A stretch of 64,000 bases of DNA, taken from the NCBI RefSeq assembly GCF_022919175.1, contig NZ_CP095043.1, forward strand, positions 2,170,001 through 2,234,000, written 5' to 3'. Under the pieces are notes generated by a model. The model ran no database searches and was not told the DNA's origin. It saw only the letters and a program-made list of their open reading frames with translations. Source of the DNA: Leucobacter rhizosphaerae. Its GTDB lineage: Bacteria > Actinomycetota > Actinomycetes > Actinomycetales > Microbacteriaceae. Positions 18,095-26,445 of the stretch are shown piece after piece. The translations under genes and the position numbers were made by a program. Every line of letters starts with the position of its first letter. Position 1 is the stretch's first letter.

Positions 18095-18489
18095 TGCGTG
18101 CCGACCTGCACCGCACCCGAGGTGGCGGCCTTGCGGAGGCCGCCACCGGGACCGTCGCGGTTCCCGGTCGCACCGAGGTGAAGGAGCGGGTGTACCGCAC
18201 GGTCACCGCACGCGCATCGGCGGCACTCATCGGAGTGCCCCACGGCGACGTGCAGGTCGAAGTCCTCCAGCATCGCAGCGGTCTGACCGTGCGGATCGCC
18301 ACGCCGATCCCCGTGCCCCACCTCGCCGACACGGAGGCGATCGCAGGGGGCGCGTCCATCCTCGACCGGGCCCGTCAGCTCCAGGAAGACCTGCAGGTCC
18401 GACTGGCGACGATGCTCGGTCGCGACATCACCCGTGTCCACCTGGCGATCACGGGCGCCACGACGCCGAAACGGAGGCGTGTCCGATGA
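18094..18489 (+). CDS. Asp23-like protein, soluble
   Basis: A 131-residue protein in the same coupled operon (TGATG overlap). VPGRTEVKERVYRTVTARAS, VQVEVLQHRSGLTVRIATPI and ITRVHLAITG repeat the strand-helix-strand plan of the Asp23 domain, but more divergently than the first gene. It is basic at both ends and has no membrane helix. Assignment rests on pattern and context. Confidence 0.7.
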   Translation: MRADLHRTRGGGLAEAATGTVAVPGRTEVKERVYRTVTARASAALIGVPHGDVQVEVLQHRSGLTVRIATPIPVPHLADTEAIAGGASILDRARQLQEDLQVRLATMLGRDITRVHLAITGATTPKRRRVR

Positions 18490-19070
18490 CCAGTCCTGCA
18501 CTGCGCCGGGTGATCCGGCGCGAAACGCACTCGCCGCGCACCGTGGCGATGATCGTCGCGGTCGTCCTGTGCCTCCTGGGCCTCGGGTACCTGGGCATCG
18601 AGCTCGTGCTCGGACTGCTCGCCCAGCCGGCGCTGCTCATCGACCCCTCTGCGGGCTGGAGCTGGATCCTCGGGCTCCCCTCCGGCCCACCCGTGGGGCT
18701 TCTCGTGACCGGCGGCGTGATCCTGGCAGTGGCCGGGGTGCTCTGCATCTGGCTCGCCATCGCGCCCGGACGCCTCTCGAAGCACACGCTCGAGGGCGAC
18801 GGCCGGGCCGTGGTCGTCGACAACGGCGTCATCGCCGCCTCGCTCGCGCAGCACCTGAGCGAGACGCTCGGCCTCCCGCGAGACGCCGTGCTCGTCGGGG
18901 TCGCGCGCCGGACCGTCGACGTCACCCTGCGCCCTGATCCCGACGTCGACCTGGAGACGGCAGAGGTCCGCTCGATCGCCGATGCCGAGCTCTCGAGCTA
19001 CCGACTCAGCCGCCCGATGCGAACGACGGTGCGGGTGGCGCGCCGCCCGGAAAGGGACAGCGACTCATGA
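18486..19070 (+). CDS. DUF6286-type membrane protein of the Asp23 locus
   Basis: A 194-residue protein with two membrane helices (TVAMIVAVVLCLLGLGYLGI; LLVTGGVILAVAGVLCIWLAI) followed by an ~85-residue cytoplasmic domain with an Asp23-like strand-helix-strand plan (VVVDNGVIAASLAQHLSETL, VLVGVARRTVDVTL). Its ATG overlaps the preceding stop. The layout matches proteins annotated as DUF6286 in actinobacterial Asp23 loci. It probably ties the soluble Asp23 proteins to the membrane. Confidence 0.75.
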   Translation: MTSPALRRVIRRETHSPRTVAMIVAVVLCLLGLGYLGIELVLGLLAQPALLIDPSAGWSWILGLPSGPPVGLLVTGGVILAVAGVLCIWLAIAPGRLSKHTLEGDGRAVVVDNGVIAASLAQHLSETLGLPRDAVLVGVARRTVDVTLRPDPDVDLETAEVRSIADAELSSYRLSRPMRTTVRVARRPERDSDS

Positions 19071-19681
19071 ACCACACCAATCGCGCACTGAATCGCGCAC
19101 TCCTGCTGATCTTCGGTCTCGTGCTCCTCGGTGCCGGACTCGTCGGGGTGGGCCTCGCGGTCTGGCCGACCGCTGCGACCGCCTGGGGCGACGTCGGGGG
19201 CGGCGCGGATGCGTGGCTGGCCCAGGTGCTCGAGGTGACCCGGATCGCCGGAACCGCGGCGACCTGGATCGGGATCGGGGCGATCGTGATCATCCTCGTC
19301 GCCCTCGTGCTCCTCGTGCTCGCGCTGACGCGCCTGATCCGCCGTCGGAGCCGGACGGTCGTGCTCTCCAACGATGCGCAGACCCCCCTCGGGCGCGTGA
19401 CGATCACCGAGGGCTTCGTCTCGGACGCCGTGCGGAATGCGCTGGCGGATCGCGACGAGATCCTCACTGTCCAGGTCACGGCGAACGAGATCCGCAGCAC
19501 TCCGGTGCTGCACGTGTCGGTCACCCCGAGGCAGAACACCGACCCCCGGGAGCTCGTCGACCGGATCGACCTGCTCCTCCGCAACCTCACCGCCCTCACG
19601 GGTCAGGAGATCGACACCTACATCTCGATCCACAGCGGGCTTCGCGTCCGCCTCGCCCACGATCAGGCCAGGCTCACGTAG
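19067..19681 (+). CDS. AmaP-like alkaline-shock membrane anchor
   Basis: A 204-residue protein with two membrane helices (LLLIFGLVLLGAGLVGVGLAV; TWIGIGAIVIILVALVLLVL) and a cytoplasmic domain of ~105 residues (VTITEGFVSDAVRNALADRD, VLHVSVTPRQNTD). This is the AmaP plan: two helices then a soluble Asp23-binding domain. Its ATG overlaps the DUF6286 gene stop, so both anchors are made together. Confidence 0.8.
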   Translation: MNHTNRALNRALLLIFGLVLLGAGLVGVGLAVWPTAATAWGDVGGGADAWLAQVLEVTRIAGTAATWIGIGAIVIILVALVLLVLALTRLIRRRSRTVVLSNDAQTPLGRVTITEGFVSDAVRNALADRDEILTVQVTANEIRSTPVLHVSVTPRQNTDPRELVDRIDLLLRNLTALTGQEIDTYISIHSGLRVRLAHDQARLT

Positions 19682-19798
19682 CGGCGTGCGCCCTGGCCCA
19701 CCCTGACCCCGCAACGTATCGTTCGGCGCCTCGCACGAGACGATACGGCGGCGTCCACCCGGACCGCCGTCACCCCACACCCACGAAAGGACCCCACC

Positions 19799-19972
19799 AT
19801 GGGACTCGACGACAAGATCAAGAACACGGCACAGGATCTGGCCGGAAAGGCGAAGGAAGCCGTCGGCAACGTGACCGACAACGAGAAGCTCGCCGCAGAG
19901 GGCCGCGCGGATCAGGCGAAAGCGGATCTTAAGCAGGCCGGGGAGAACGTGAAGGACGCGTTCAAGAAGTGA
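19799..19972 (+). CDS. CsbD-family stress protein
   Basis: A 57-residue hydrophilic, Lys/Ala-rich helical protein (MGLDDKIKNTAQDLAGKAKE, then a GRADQAKADLKQAGENVKDA stretch), matching CsbD/YjbJ-type general stress proteins. GAAAGGA lies before the ATG. It is 117 bp past the AmaP-like gene and is followed by a hairpin. Its place in an envelope-stress locus fits, but the biochemical role of CsbD proteins is unknown. Confidence 0.88.
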   Translation: MGLDDKIKNTAQDLAGKAKEAVGNVTDNEKLAAEGRADQAKADLKQAGENVKDAFKK

Positions 19973-19982
19973 CCGGTGGGGT

Positions 19983-20011
19983 GGGGTGTGCGGTCACTGA
20001 CTGCACACCCC
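19983..20011 (+). terminator. Hairpin terminator after csbD
   Basis: A perfect 9-bp stem GGGGTGTGC / GCACACCCC with an 11-nt loop begins 11 bp after the csbD stop. No T-run follows, so it may pause rather than fully terminate. Confidence 0.65.
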
Positions 20012-20133
20012 GCCGTCGCGGGGAGACCACCTCGCGACCGCCCGTCAGGTGCGGGTGATTCGCGACTGAGCCGTGCGGTTCGGCTCCGCGCAGAGCCGGC
20101 ACGATACGGTGGTTCGGAGGGGGTCGACGGCGA

Positions 20134-20928
20134 ATGAGCGCACGGTACGCACGAGGGCCGTACCGCGTGTCGGTCGTCATTCCCGTCAAAGACGACGGCG
20201 CACTCCTGCGCCGGTGCCTGCGCGCCCTGTCGCTGCAGACGCGACGCCCCGACGAGATCGTCGTCGTCGACAACGGTTCGGTGGACGATTCCGCGGAGAT
20301 CGCACGGCGCCACGGCGCGCGCGTGGTGGTGTGCGCGGACCCCGGGATCCCCGCCGCCAGCGCCACCGGCTACGACGCGGCGCTCGGCGACCTGATCCTG
20401 CGGCTCGACGCCGACTGCATTCCCGCCCGCACCTGGGTCGAGGAGATCGTGGCGGCACTGACGCGCCGCGGCGACGTCGCGGCAGTCACCGGTGGCGCCC
20501 GCTTCGTGGACGGACCGCGATCCCTGCGCTCCTGGGCCGCCGCGGCGTATTTGGGGGCCTACTTCGCGGTCGCGGTGCCCACGCTGGGTCATCTGCCGCT
20601 CTTCGGCTCGAACCTGGCCTTCCGGCGCGAGGTGTGGCTGCGGATGCGCCACCGGATCCACCGCCACGCGAATATTCACGACGACCTCGACCTCGCCTTC
20701 CACCTCGGCGATCAGCATCGCATCCGGTTCGCCCCGCGCGCGGCGATGGGCATGTCGATGCGCCCGCTCGCGTCCGCGCGAGGGTTCGCGCTGCGCATCG
20801 AGCGGGGCGTGCGAACCGTGGTGGGGCACTGGCCCGCGGACTTCCCCCCGGTGCGGTGGAATCGCATCGTGCTGCGGAAGCTGCTGCGCCGCGCCGGGAT
20901 CCTCCCGCGTCGACGGACGGTTCGATGA
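20134..20928 (+). CDS. Family 2 glycosyltransferase
   Basis: A 264-residue GT-A fold enzyme. The N-terminus has VSVVIPVKDDGALLRRCLRA, EIVVVDNGSVDD and the metal/nucleotide-binding RLDADC (DxD). A later HANIHDDLDLAFHL could supply the acidic catalytic base. There is one hydrophobic stretch around residue 145 but no clear membrane anchor. It is likely to transfer a sugar to a lipid or wall acceptor; donor and acceptor are unknown. Its stop overlaps the next ATG. Confidence 0.85.
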   Translation: MSARYARGPYRVSVVIPVKDDGALLRRCLRALSLQTRRPDEIVVVDNGSVDDSAEIARRHGARVVVCADPGIPAASATGYDAALGDLILRLDADCIPARTWVEEIVAALTRRGDVAAVTGGARFVDGPRSLRSWAAAAYLGAYFAVAVPTLGHLPLFGSNLAFRREVWLRMRHRIHRHANIHDDLDLAFHLGDQHRIRFAPRAAMGMSMRPLASARGFALRIERGVRTVVGHWPADFPPVRWNRIVLRKLLRRAGILPRRRTVR

Positions 20929-21788
20929 TGGAGCCGGCCGGCCGGAGTGCGGCGCCTCCCCTGCGCGTCATGACCTTCAATGTGCGGCGGCGCCTCCCGT
21001 TCTCGCTCAGACCCGCGGATCGATGGTCGGTGCGGCGGCAGCGGGTGCGGGCGCTCCTGCAGCGCGAGCGTCCCACGATCCTCGCGGCGCAGGAGGTGCT
21101 GCCGGATCAGGCCCGCTGGGTGCAGCGCTCGCTGGGCGAGCGGTACACGTTCGTCGGCCGCGGACGCGATGCCCGCGGTGCCGGTGAGGGGTGCCCGGTG
21201 TTCTTCGACACCGAGCGGCTCGAGCTGCTGGAGTGGGAGCAGCTCGCGCTCTCCCGCACCCCCGAGGTGGCGGGCTCCCGGTCGTGGGGCACCGTGTTTC
21301 CGCGGGCGCTCGTGTCTGCCCGGTTTCGGGATCGGCGCACCGCCACGGAGTTCCGGGTCATCAACACGCACCTCGACCCCGTCAGCGCCCGCGCGCGGGT
21401 GCGATCGATGGACCTGATTCGCGCGCATGCGCTCACCGGTGCCGCTCCCGTGATCCTCACCGGGGACTTCAACGCCGGCCCCGGATCCCGCACCCTCGAC
21501 GCGCTGCTCACGGGCGGTGCGCTGCAGGACGCCTGGGTGCACGCCCGTCGCCGATCCACCCCGGAGCTCGCCACCTACGCCAACTATCGCCGCCCCCGAC
21601 CCGGGGCCCGCATCGACTGGATCGTGACCAGCCCGCAGGCGTCGGTCGAGACGATCGGGATCGTGGCGCGACCCATCGACGGCGGATGGCCGTCGGACCA
21701 CCTGCCGGTGCAGGCGGAGCTCACCCTCACGACGAACAGGAATGCCGATGATCGAGAACTTCCTTCGCCCACCGCGCACCCTCGCTGA
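20925..21788 (+). CDS. Endonuclease/exonuclease/phosphatase-fold hydrolase
   Basis: A 287-residue EEP-fold enzyme. Motifs in order: MTFNVRR (metal Asn), AAQEVL (metal Glu), RVINTHLDPVSA, LTGDFNAGPGS (catalytic D-x-N) and WPSDHLPV (S-D-H). All catalytic positions are present. There is no signal peptide, so it acts in the cytoplasm. The family covers nucleases, sphingomyelinases and inositol or sugar phosphatases, so substrate cannot be fixed. It is coupled to the glycosyltransferase upstream, with overlapping start codons at 20925 and 20928. Confidence 0.85.
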   Translation: MMEPAGRSAAPPLRVMTFNVRRRLPFSLRPADRWSVRRQRVRALLQRERPTILAAQEVLPDQARWVQRSLGERYTFVGRGRDARGAGEGCPVFFDTERLELLEWEQLALSRTPEVAGSRSWGTVFPRALVSARFRDRRTATEFRVINTHLDPVSARARVRSMDLIRAHALTGAAPVILTGDFNAGPGSRTLDALLTGGALQDAWVHARRRSTPELATYANYRRPRPGARIDWIVTSPQASVETIGIVARPIDGGWPSDHLPVQAELTLTTNRNADDRELPSPTAHPR

Positions 21789-22344
21789 GTGGATCGCCGA
21801 CGGGCTGCGCGTGCTCGGGGTGCTCGGGGTCGTGGTGGCCGCGATCTGGTTCACCCCGACGGACGCGGGCATCCTCGCGTTCACGCTGCCCGCACTGGTG
21901 GGGGCCCGCTTCATCGGTGTTCCTCCCGCCTTCGACATCGCCTTCTCCGTCACCGTGCAGATCGCGGCCTGGAGCAACGTGATCGACCTCTACCGCACCG
22001 TCGAGGGGTGGGACGTGGTCATGCACCTCGTCTGCACGGCCGTGCTGACGGCGATGCTCTACGAATTTCTGGCGCGCCTCGACGTGGTGCCGGGCCTCGG
22101 AGCGCCGGCACTGAGGCGCCGCACCGTGATCGTCGCGTTCACCGGCATCGGGCTGGCGATCAGCGCGCTGTGGGAGATGGTCGAGTGGGTCGGGTTCGTC
22201 GGAATCACCGACGACATCTTCGTGGAGTACCACGACACCATCGGCGACATGGCGGTCGGCGGACTCGGATCCCTCATCGCCGGGATCGTCGTCGCCGTCG
22301 CGCTCACACGCGGTTCCACTCGAGGATCAGCAGAAGTGTCGTGA
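21748..22344 (+). CDS. YjdF/DUF2238-like integral membrane protein
   Basis: About 198 residues with five to six hydrophobic helices. The late motif EYHDTIGDMAVGGLGSLIAG resembles the conserved D-T-x-x-D-M segment of YjdF-type proteins. ATG 21748 is preferred because AGGA lies 6 bases before it; an in-frame ATG at 21742 is the alternative. It overlaps the EEP gene by 41 bp and the convergent crtYf/Eb gene by 41 bp. Function unknown. Confidence 0.7.
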   Translation: MIENFLRPPRTLAEWIADGLRVLGVLGVVVAAIWFTPTDAGILAFTLPALVGARFIGVPPAFDIAFSVTVQIAAWSNVIDLYRTVEGWDVVMHLVCTAVLTAMLYEFLARLDVVPGLGAPALRRRTVIVAFTGIGLAISALWEMVEWVGFVGITDDIFVEYHDTIGDMAVGGLGSLIAGIVVAVALTRGSTRGSAEVS

Positions 22345-23494
22345 GGAAGCCGGCGAAGAAGTTGAGCGCGATGAAGCGCCGCCATGCGCGGTTCGTGCGC
22401 GCCGAATTCGCATCGGTCACGAACCAGAACGGGGCGCAGTTCACAACGTAGGGCACCACGATGATCGCGGCGAGCGGCCCGGGCCACGGGGTGAACAGCA
22501 TGAGCGCACCGGCCGCGATCCACAGCAGGAGCGCGAGCCGGGTGGTCGCGCGTGCGCCGATCGCCGTGGCGATCGAGTGGATCCCCGCCTCGCGATCCGG
22601 CCCGATATCTTGCACGGCGCCGAACGCGTGCGCCGCCATGCCCCACAGGAAGAAGGCGGAGAGCAGTAGCACGAGGGCGCCGTTGATGTGCCCGCCCGCG
22701 AGCAGCAGCCCCACGATCGCCGGGCTCACGAAGTGGAAGCTCGAGGTCACCGAGTCGAGGAACGGGCGCTCCTTGAAGCGGAGTCTGGGGGCGGAGTACG
22801 CGACGACCGCGAAGGCACTGAGGGCGAGCGCCAGCCAGGCCGCGGGGCCGCCCGCGGTACCCAGCAGGATCAGGAAGGGGACGTTCGTGAGGGCGGCGAT
22901 CCACAGGGTGGGGCGGTGCAGGCGCGGGGCGAGCAGCGCTCCCTCGATGCCGCCCTTTCTCGGGTTCGCGAGATCGGAGGCGTAGTCGAAGACGTCATTG
23001 ATCCCGTACATCGCGAAGTTGTACGGGATCAGGAAGTACAGCACGCCGACGACGAACACCCAGTCGATCTCGCGGGTGACGAGCAGGTAGGCCGCCCCGA
23101 AGGGAAAGGCCGTGTTCACCCAGCTGATCGGGCGCGACGAGAGCACGAGCTGCGCACAGTCGCGGCGACGCTGCGCACTGCCGCGCTGGAGCGCTGCCCA
23201 CAGCGCGGGGAGCAGGAGCGCACCGGCGAGCGGGTAGGAGAAGTCCTCGATCGGGGCGAGTCCGATGCTGAACCCGAGCAGGTGCTCCGACGCGTAGTGG
23301 AAGAGCCCCGCGCCGATCATGAGGTTGTCGAAGATCGCGGTGAGCGCGATGAGCACGAGCGCCGTGACCGCAACCGCGAGGAGGTGGCGCCCGCGTACGA
23401 TCGACCGGTCGCGGCGGAACGCGAGGCCGGTCAGCACGGCCCCGCCGAGCAGGGCGAGCGCGACGCCGGACACGGCCAGCACGGCGTAGGTCAT
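22304..23494 (-). CDS. crtYf/crtEb: Fused lycopene cyclase subunit (CrtYf) and lycopene elongase (CrtEb)
   Basis: A 396-residue membrane protein joining two carotenoid enzymes. Residues 1-105 are a three-helix CrtY-type cyclase subunit with PIEDFSYP at 81-88. Residues 115-396 are a UbiA-fold prenyltransferase (SRPISWVNTAFPFGAAYLL) with NDxxDxxxD at 166-174 (NDVFDYASD) and a second Asp motif DIGPDREAG. In Corynebacterium these are separate genes, crtYf and crtEb, which make decaprenoxanthin by adding C5 units to lycopene and cyclising the ends. The ATG overlaps the crtYe stop. It is the last gene of the operon. Confidence 0.88.
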   Translation of the reverse strand: MTYAVLAVSGVALALLGGAVLTGLAFRRDRSIVRGRHLLAVAVTALVLIALTAIFDNLMIGAGLFHYASEHLLGFSIGLAPIEDFSYPLAGALLLPALWAALQRGSAQRRRDCAQLVLSSRPISWVNTAFPFGAAYLLVTREIDWVFVVGVLYFLIPYNFAMYGINDVFDYASDLANPRKGGIEGALLAPRLHRPTLWIAALTNVPFLILLGTAGGPAAWLALALSAFAVVAYSAPRLRFKERPFLDSVTSSFHFVSPAIVGLLLAGGHINGALVLLLSAFFLWGMAAHAFGAVQDIGPDREAGIHSIATAIGARATTRLALLLWIAAGALMLFTPWPGPLAAIIVVPYVVNCAPFWFVTDANSARTNRAWRRFIALNFFAGFLTTLLLILEWNRV

Positions 23495-23883
23495 GCGTCA
23501 CCCCGTCTCGGGTCGCGCCGGTTCGCGTCGCGCCGGATCGCGGCGTCCCCATCTGCGCTCCGCCGGTCGCGCATGGCTCCGAAGATGCGCGCGGACCCCG
23601 TGAACACGACCATGGTGCAGAGCACGAGAAAGATCAGGAACACCGGCTCCTCGAGCGGGAGCTCGGGAGCGAGGACGATCCCTGACGCGACCACGCCCTC
23701 GCCGCGGAAGAACACCCCGGCGGCGATCCCCGCGAGATCCCACACCAGGAAGAGCGCCGTGCCGACCGCGGTGACGAGCAGCGCGACCGCCGGATCGTGC
23801 CAGAAGAACAGCGAGAAGCGACGATCGAGCAGCAGCATGCAGGCGATCCCGCCGAGCAGGAGTCCGAGATAGAGCATCCCCAT
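23491..23883 (-). CDS. crtYe: C50 carotenoid epsilon-cyclase subunit CrtYe
   Basis: A 130-residue protein with three membrane helices and PLEEPVFLI, the acidic motif of heterodimeric lycopene/C50 carotenoid cyclases. It would pair with the CrtYf half of the next protein. ATG 23883 follows crtI by 17 bp with GGAGG about 10 bases before it. The C-terminal tail is Arg/Asp-rich. Confidence 0.88.
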   Translation of the reverse strand: MGMLYLGLLLGGIACMLLLDRRFSLFFWHDPAVALLVTAVGTALFLVWDLAGIAAGVFFRGEGVVASGIVLAPELPLEEPVFLIFLVLCTMVVFTGSARIFGAMRDRRSADGDAAIRRDANRRDPRRGDA

Positions 23884-23899
23884 CACCCCTCCACCTCCG

Positions 23900-25540
23900 T
23901 CATCGATCCGCCGACGCGCTCGCCGCCGCGGCGGGCGTCGGGAGCGGACCCGCACTGTGGTCCCCGCGAATACGCTTCAAGACGATTTCAGCACTGATGA
24001 GACACATCGGCACGCCGACACCCGGCGCGGTCGTCGCGCCCGCGTAGTAGAGCCCGTCGATCTTCTTCGACGCGTTCTGGGCGCGGAACATCGCGCTCTG
24101 ACTCAGAATGTGGGCGGGGCCGAGCATGCCGCCGCGCCACGAGAAGTAGTCGGTCGCAAAATCCGCTGGCCCGAGCGACTCACGCACCACGATGCGTTCG
24201 CGCAGATCCGGGATCCCCGCCCAGTCGGCGATCTGGTCGATCGCAGCGTCGACGGCGCGCTCGACGCGATCCGCACCCGTGCCGTCCGGGCCGCCGCTGC
24301 CGATCTCCGTATCTGCGGGCACCGGGATGAGGACGAAGAGGTTCTCGTGATCGGCCGGTGCGACGGTCGGGTCCGTCGCGCTGGGCTTGCAGACGTAGAT
24401 CGACGCCGGGTCGGGGATGCGGGCGTCGTCGCCGAAGATCGCGTCGAAGTTCTCGTGCCAGTCGCGCGTGAACAGCAGGGAATGGTGGGGGAGCGCCTCG
24501 AGCGATCCGCGGACGCCCAGCATGGCGATCACGGCCCCGGGGCCGCTCGTGCGGCGACGCCACCAGCGCTCGGGGTAGCTCTGCTGCTCGGGCGGCAGGA
24601 GCCGGGTCTCCGTGTGGTGCAGGTCGGCACCGGAGACCACGATATCCGCCGATGCGGTGTGCTCTCGGCCCTCCGCGTCGCGCCACACCACACCCGAGAC
24701 CTCGCGCCCGCGGCGCCGGGGCAGCGCGGTTCGCCGGGTCGTGTGCCGCGTGCTGCGGGTCTCGATGCGCACGACCTCCGCGTTCGTGACGATGCGGGCC
24801 CCGGCGGCCCGCGCGAGCTCCTCCAGTCGCTCGACGATGCTCCAGAATCCGCCCATGGGGTACTGCACGCCGGTGTCGAGATCGAGCGCACTCATGAGGT
24901 GGTACATCGCCGGCGCGTCCGCGGGATTCGTGCCGAGGAACACGGCGGGATAGCCGAGCACCTGCCGCAGCACGGGGTCGCTGAACTGCCGGGCCGCGTA
25001 CTGCTCGAGCGAGGTCGTCAAGAGGCCCGTGAGCTTCGGCAGCCCCGAGAGCACTTCGCCGTGGGCGAGCGAACCGGGCCGCGTGAACGGGTTGTACAGG
25101 AAGTATCGCTCGGCGAGCTCGGTGGTGCGGCGCGCCGAGCTGAGGTACTGGCGCAGCCTCGGGGCGCTGCCGGGCTCGACTCGATTGAACGTGTCGGACA
25201 CCCGGGATCGTCCGAGTGGAATGGTGAGGGGTTCGATCCGCGACCCGTCGGGCGCCGGCTCGCTGAACACCCGGTACCCGGGTCGCAGGTGGACGAGGTC
25301 GAGCTGCTCCTCCGTGGTGGTGCCGAGCATCTCGAAGAAGTGGTCGAAGACGCGCGGCATCAGGTACCACGACGGACCGGTGTCGAAGCGGAACCCGTCG
25401 CGCTCGATGAGCCCCGCACGACCGCCCACTCGGGCGTTCTTCTCCAGCACGAGCACGTCGTGGCCCTCGCGTGCGAGGAGCGCCGCGGTGGCGAGCCCCG
25501 CGATGCCGGCCCCGATAATCACGGTGGTGCGCCCGGTCAT
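23900..25540 (-). CDS. crtI: Phytoene desaturase CrtI
   Basis: A 546-residue FAD enzyme that converts phytoene to lycopene. The N-terminus has the dinucleotide fold VIIGAGIAGLATAALL with an acidic strand end (VLEKNARVGGRAG). The C-terminus has ATTAPGVGVPMCLISAEIVL, the second FAD motif of the CrtI family. The start at 25540 overlaps the crtB stop (ATGA); the open frame upstream lies within crtB. The length is slightly above the common 490-510 because of an Arg-rich insertion near residue 270 and a short tail. Confidence 0.94.
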   Translation of the reverse strand: MTGRTTVIIGAGIAGLATAALLAREGHDVLVLEKNARVGGRAGLIERDGFRFDTGPSWYLMPRVFDHFFEMLGTTTEEQLDLVHLRPGYRVFSEPAPDGSRIEPLTIPLGRSRVSDTFNRVEPGSAPRLRQYLSSARRTTELAERYFLYNPFTRPGSLAHGEVLSGLPKLTGLLTTSLEQYAARQFSDPVLRQVLGYPAVFLGTNPADAPAMYHLMSALDLDTGVQYPMGGFWSIVERLEELARAAGARIVTNAEVVRIETRSTRHTTRRTALPRRRGREVSGVVWRDAEGREHTASADIVVSGADLHHTETRLLPPEQQSYPERWWRRRTSGPGAVIAMLGVRGSLEALPHHSLLFTRDWHENFDAIFGDDARIPDPASIYVCKPSATDPTVAPADHENLFVLIPVPADTEIGSGGPDGTGADRVERAVDAAIDQIADWAGIPDLRERIVVRESLGPADFATDYFSWRGGMLGPAHILSQSAMFRAQNASKKIDGLYYAGATTAPGVGVPMCLISAEIVLKRIRGDHSAGPLPTPAAAASASADR

Positions 25541-26445
25541 CGCCGTCCTTCCCGGAGTGTGGTGACCACCGCTCGGGACGCGAGCTGCAGCTTCACGGCA
25601 TCGGGCACGCGCACGCGCGTGCGGTAGAGCTCCTCGGCCGGCAGTCGGTCGATCCGTGAGGTGAGGTCCTGGAACAGCGCGAGCGCGCTGCGCACGGCCG
25701 CACGGGCATCGACGGGCAGCAGGGGGAGCACCTGGCGCGCGTCGGCGAGCTGCGCGCGTACCGTGCGCACCCAGCGATCGCGGTCGGCGTCGGTGAGCCT
25801 GCCGTCGACCCCGAGGTACCCGCGACCGAGACGGTCGGTGTCGTCGGCGAGGTCCCGCAGGAAGTTGATGTTCTGAAAGGCCGCCCCGAGCTGCTTCGCG
25901 CCGGCTTCGAGGCGTGCGCGATCCGCGTCCGTGACCTCGCTGTCGCGCATGAACACGCGCAGGCACATCAGCCCGACCACCTCGGCCGAGCCGTACACGT
26001 AGCTGGCGTGGGAATCCTCGGTGTGCACCGCGAGGGCGTCCGGCGTCTCCTGCACATCGGTGCCCATCGAATCGAAGAACGGACCGGTGAGCGACTCGTC
26101 GATCCCCGCCTCGCGGGCCGTTCGCGCGAAGGCGTGGATGACGAGGTCGGTGCTGAAGCCGGTGCGCATCGCGAGATGCGTGTCCTCCGCATAGCGCTCG
26201 AGCGCAGCCCGCTGCTCCGCACGGCTCAGACCCGCTTCACTCGCCACGCCGTCGACGATCTCGTCGGCGACGCGCACCAGCGCGTAGATGTTGCGCACGT
26301 GGGATCGGTGCCGCTTGCCGAGCAGCGACGTGGCGAGACCGAACGACGTCGAATACGCCCCGATGACCTGACCCGCGACCAGCTCGGAGGTGCGGGTGAA
26401 CCGAGCCAGGGGTGATCCCGCATCACCGACGGAGCCGCGGATCAT
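25537..26445 (-). CDS. crtB: Phytoene synthase CrtB
   Basis: A 302-residue squalene/phytoene synthase that condenses two geranylgeranyl diphosphates. Both Asp-rich motifs are visible: VRVADEIVD (D-x3-D) and NINFLRDLADDTDRLGRGYL. STSFGLATSLL is the usual N-terminal signature. ATG 26445 overlaps the crtE stop. Nothing is missing. Confidence 0.94.
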   Translation of the reverse strand: MIRGSVGDAGSPLARFTRTSELVAGQVIGAYSTSFGLATSLLGKRHRSHVRNIYALVRVADEIVDGVASEAGLSRAEQRAALERYAEDTHLAMRTGFSTDLVIHAFARTAREAGIDESLTGPFFDSMGTDVQETPDALAVHTEDSHASYVYGSAEVVGLMCLRVFMRDSEVTDADRARLEAGAKQLGAAFQNINFLRDLADDTDRLGRGYLGVDGRLTDADRDRWVRTVRAQLADARQVLPLLPVDARAAVRSALALFQDLTSRIDRLPAEELYRTRVRVPDAVKLQLASRAVVTTLREGRR

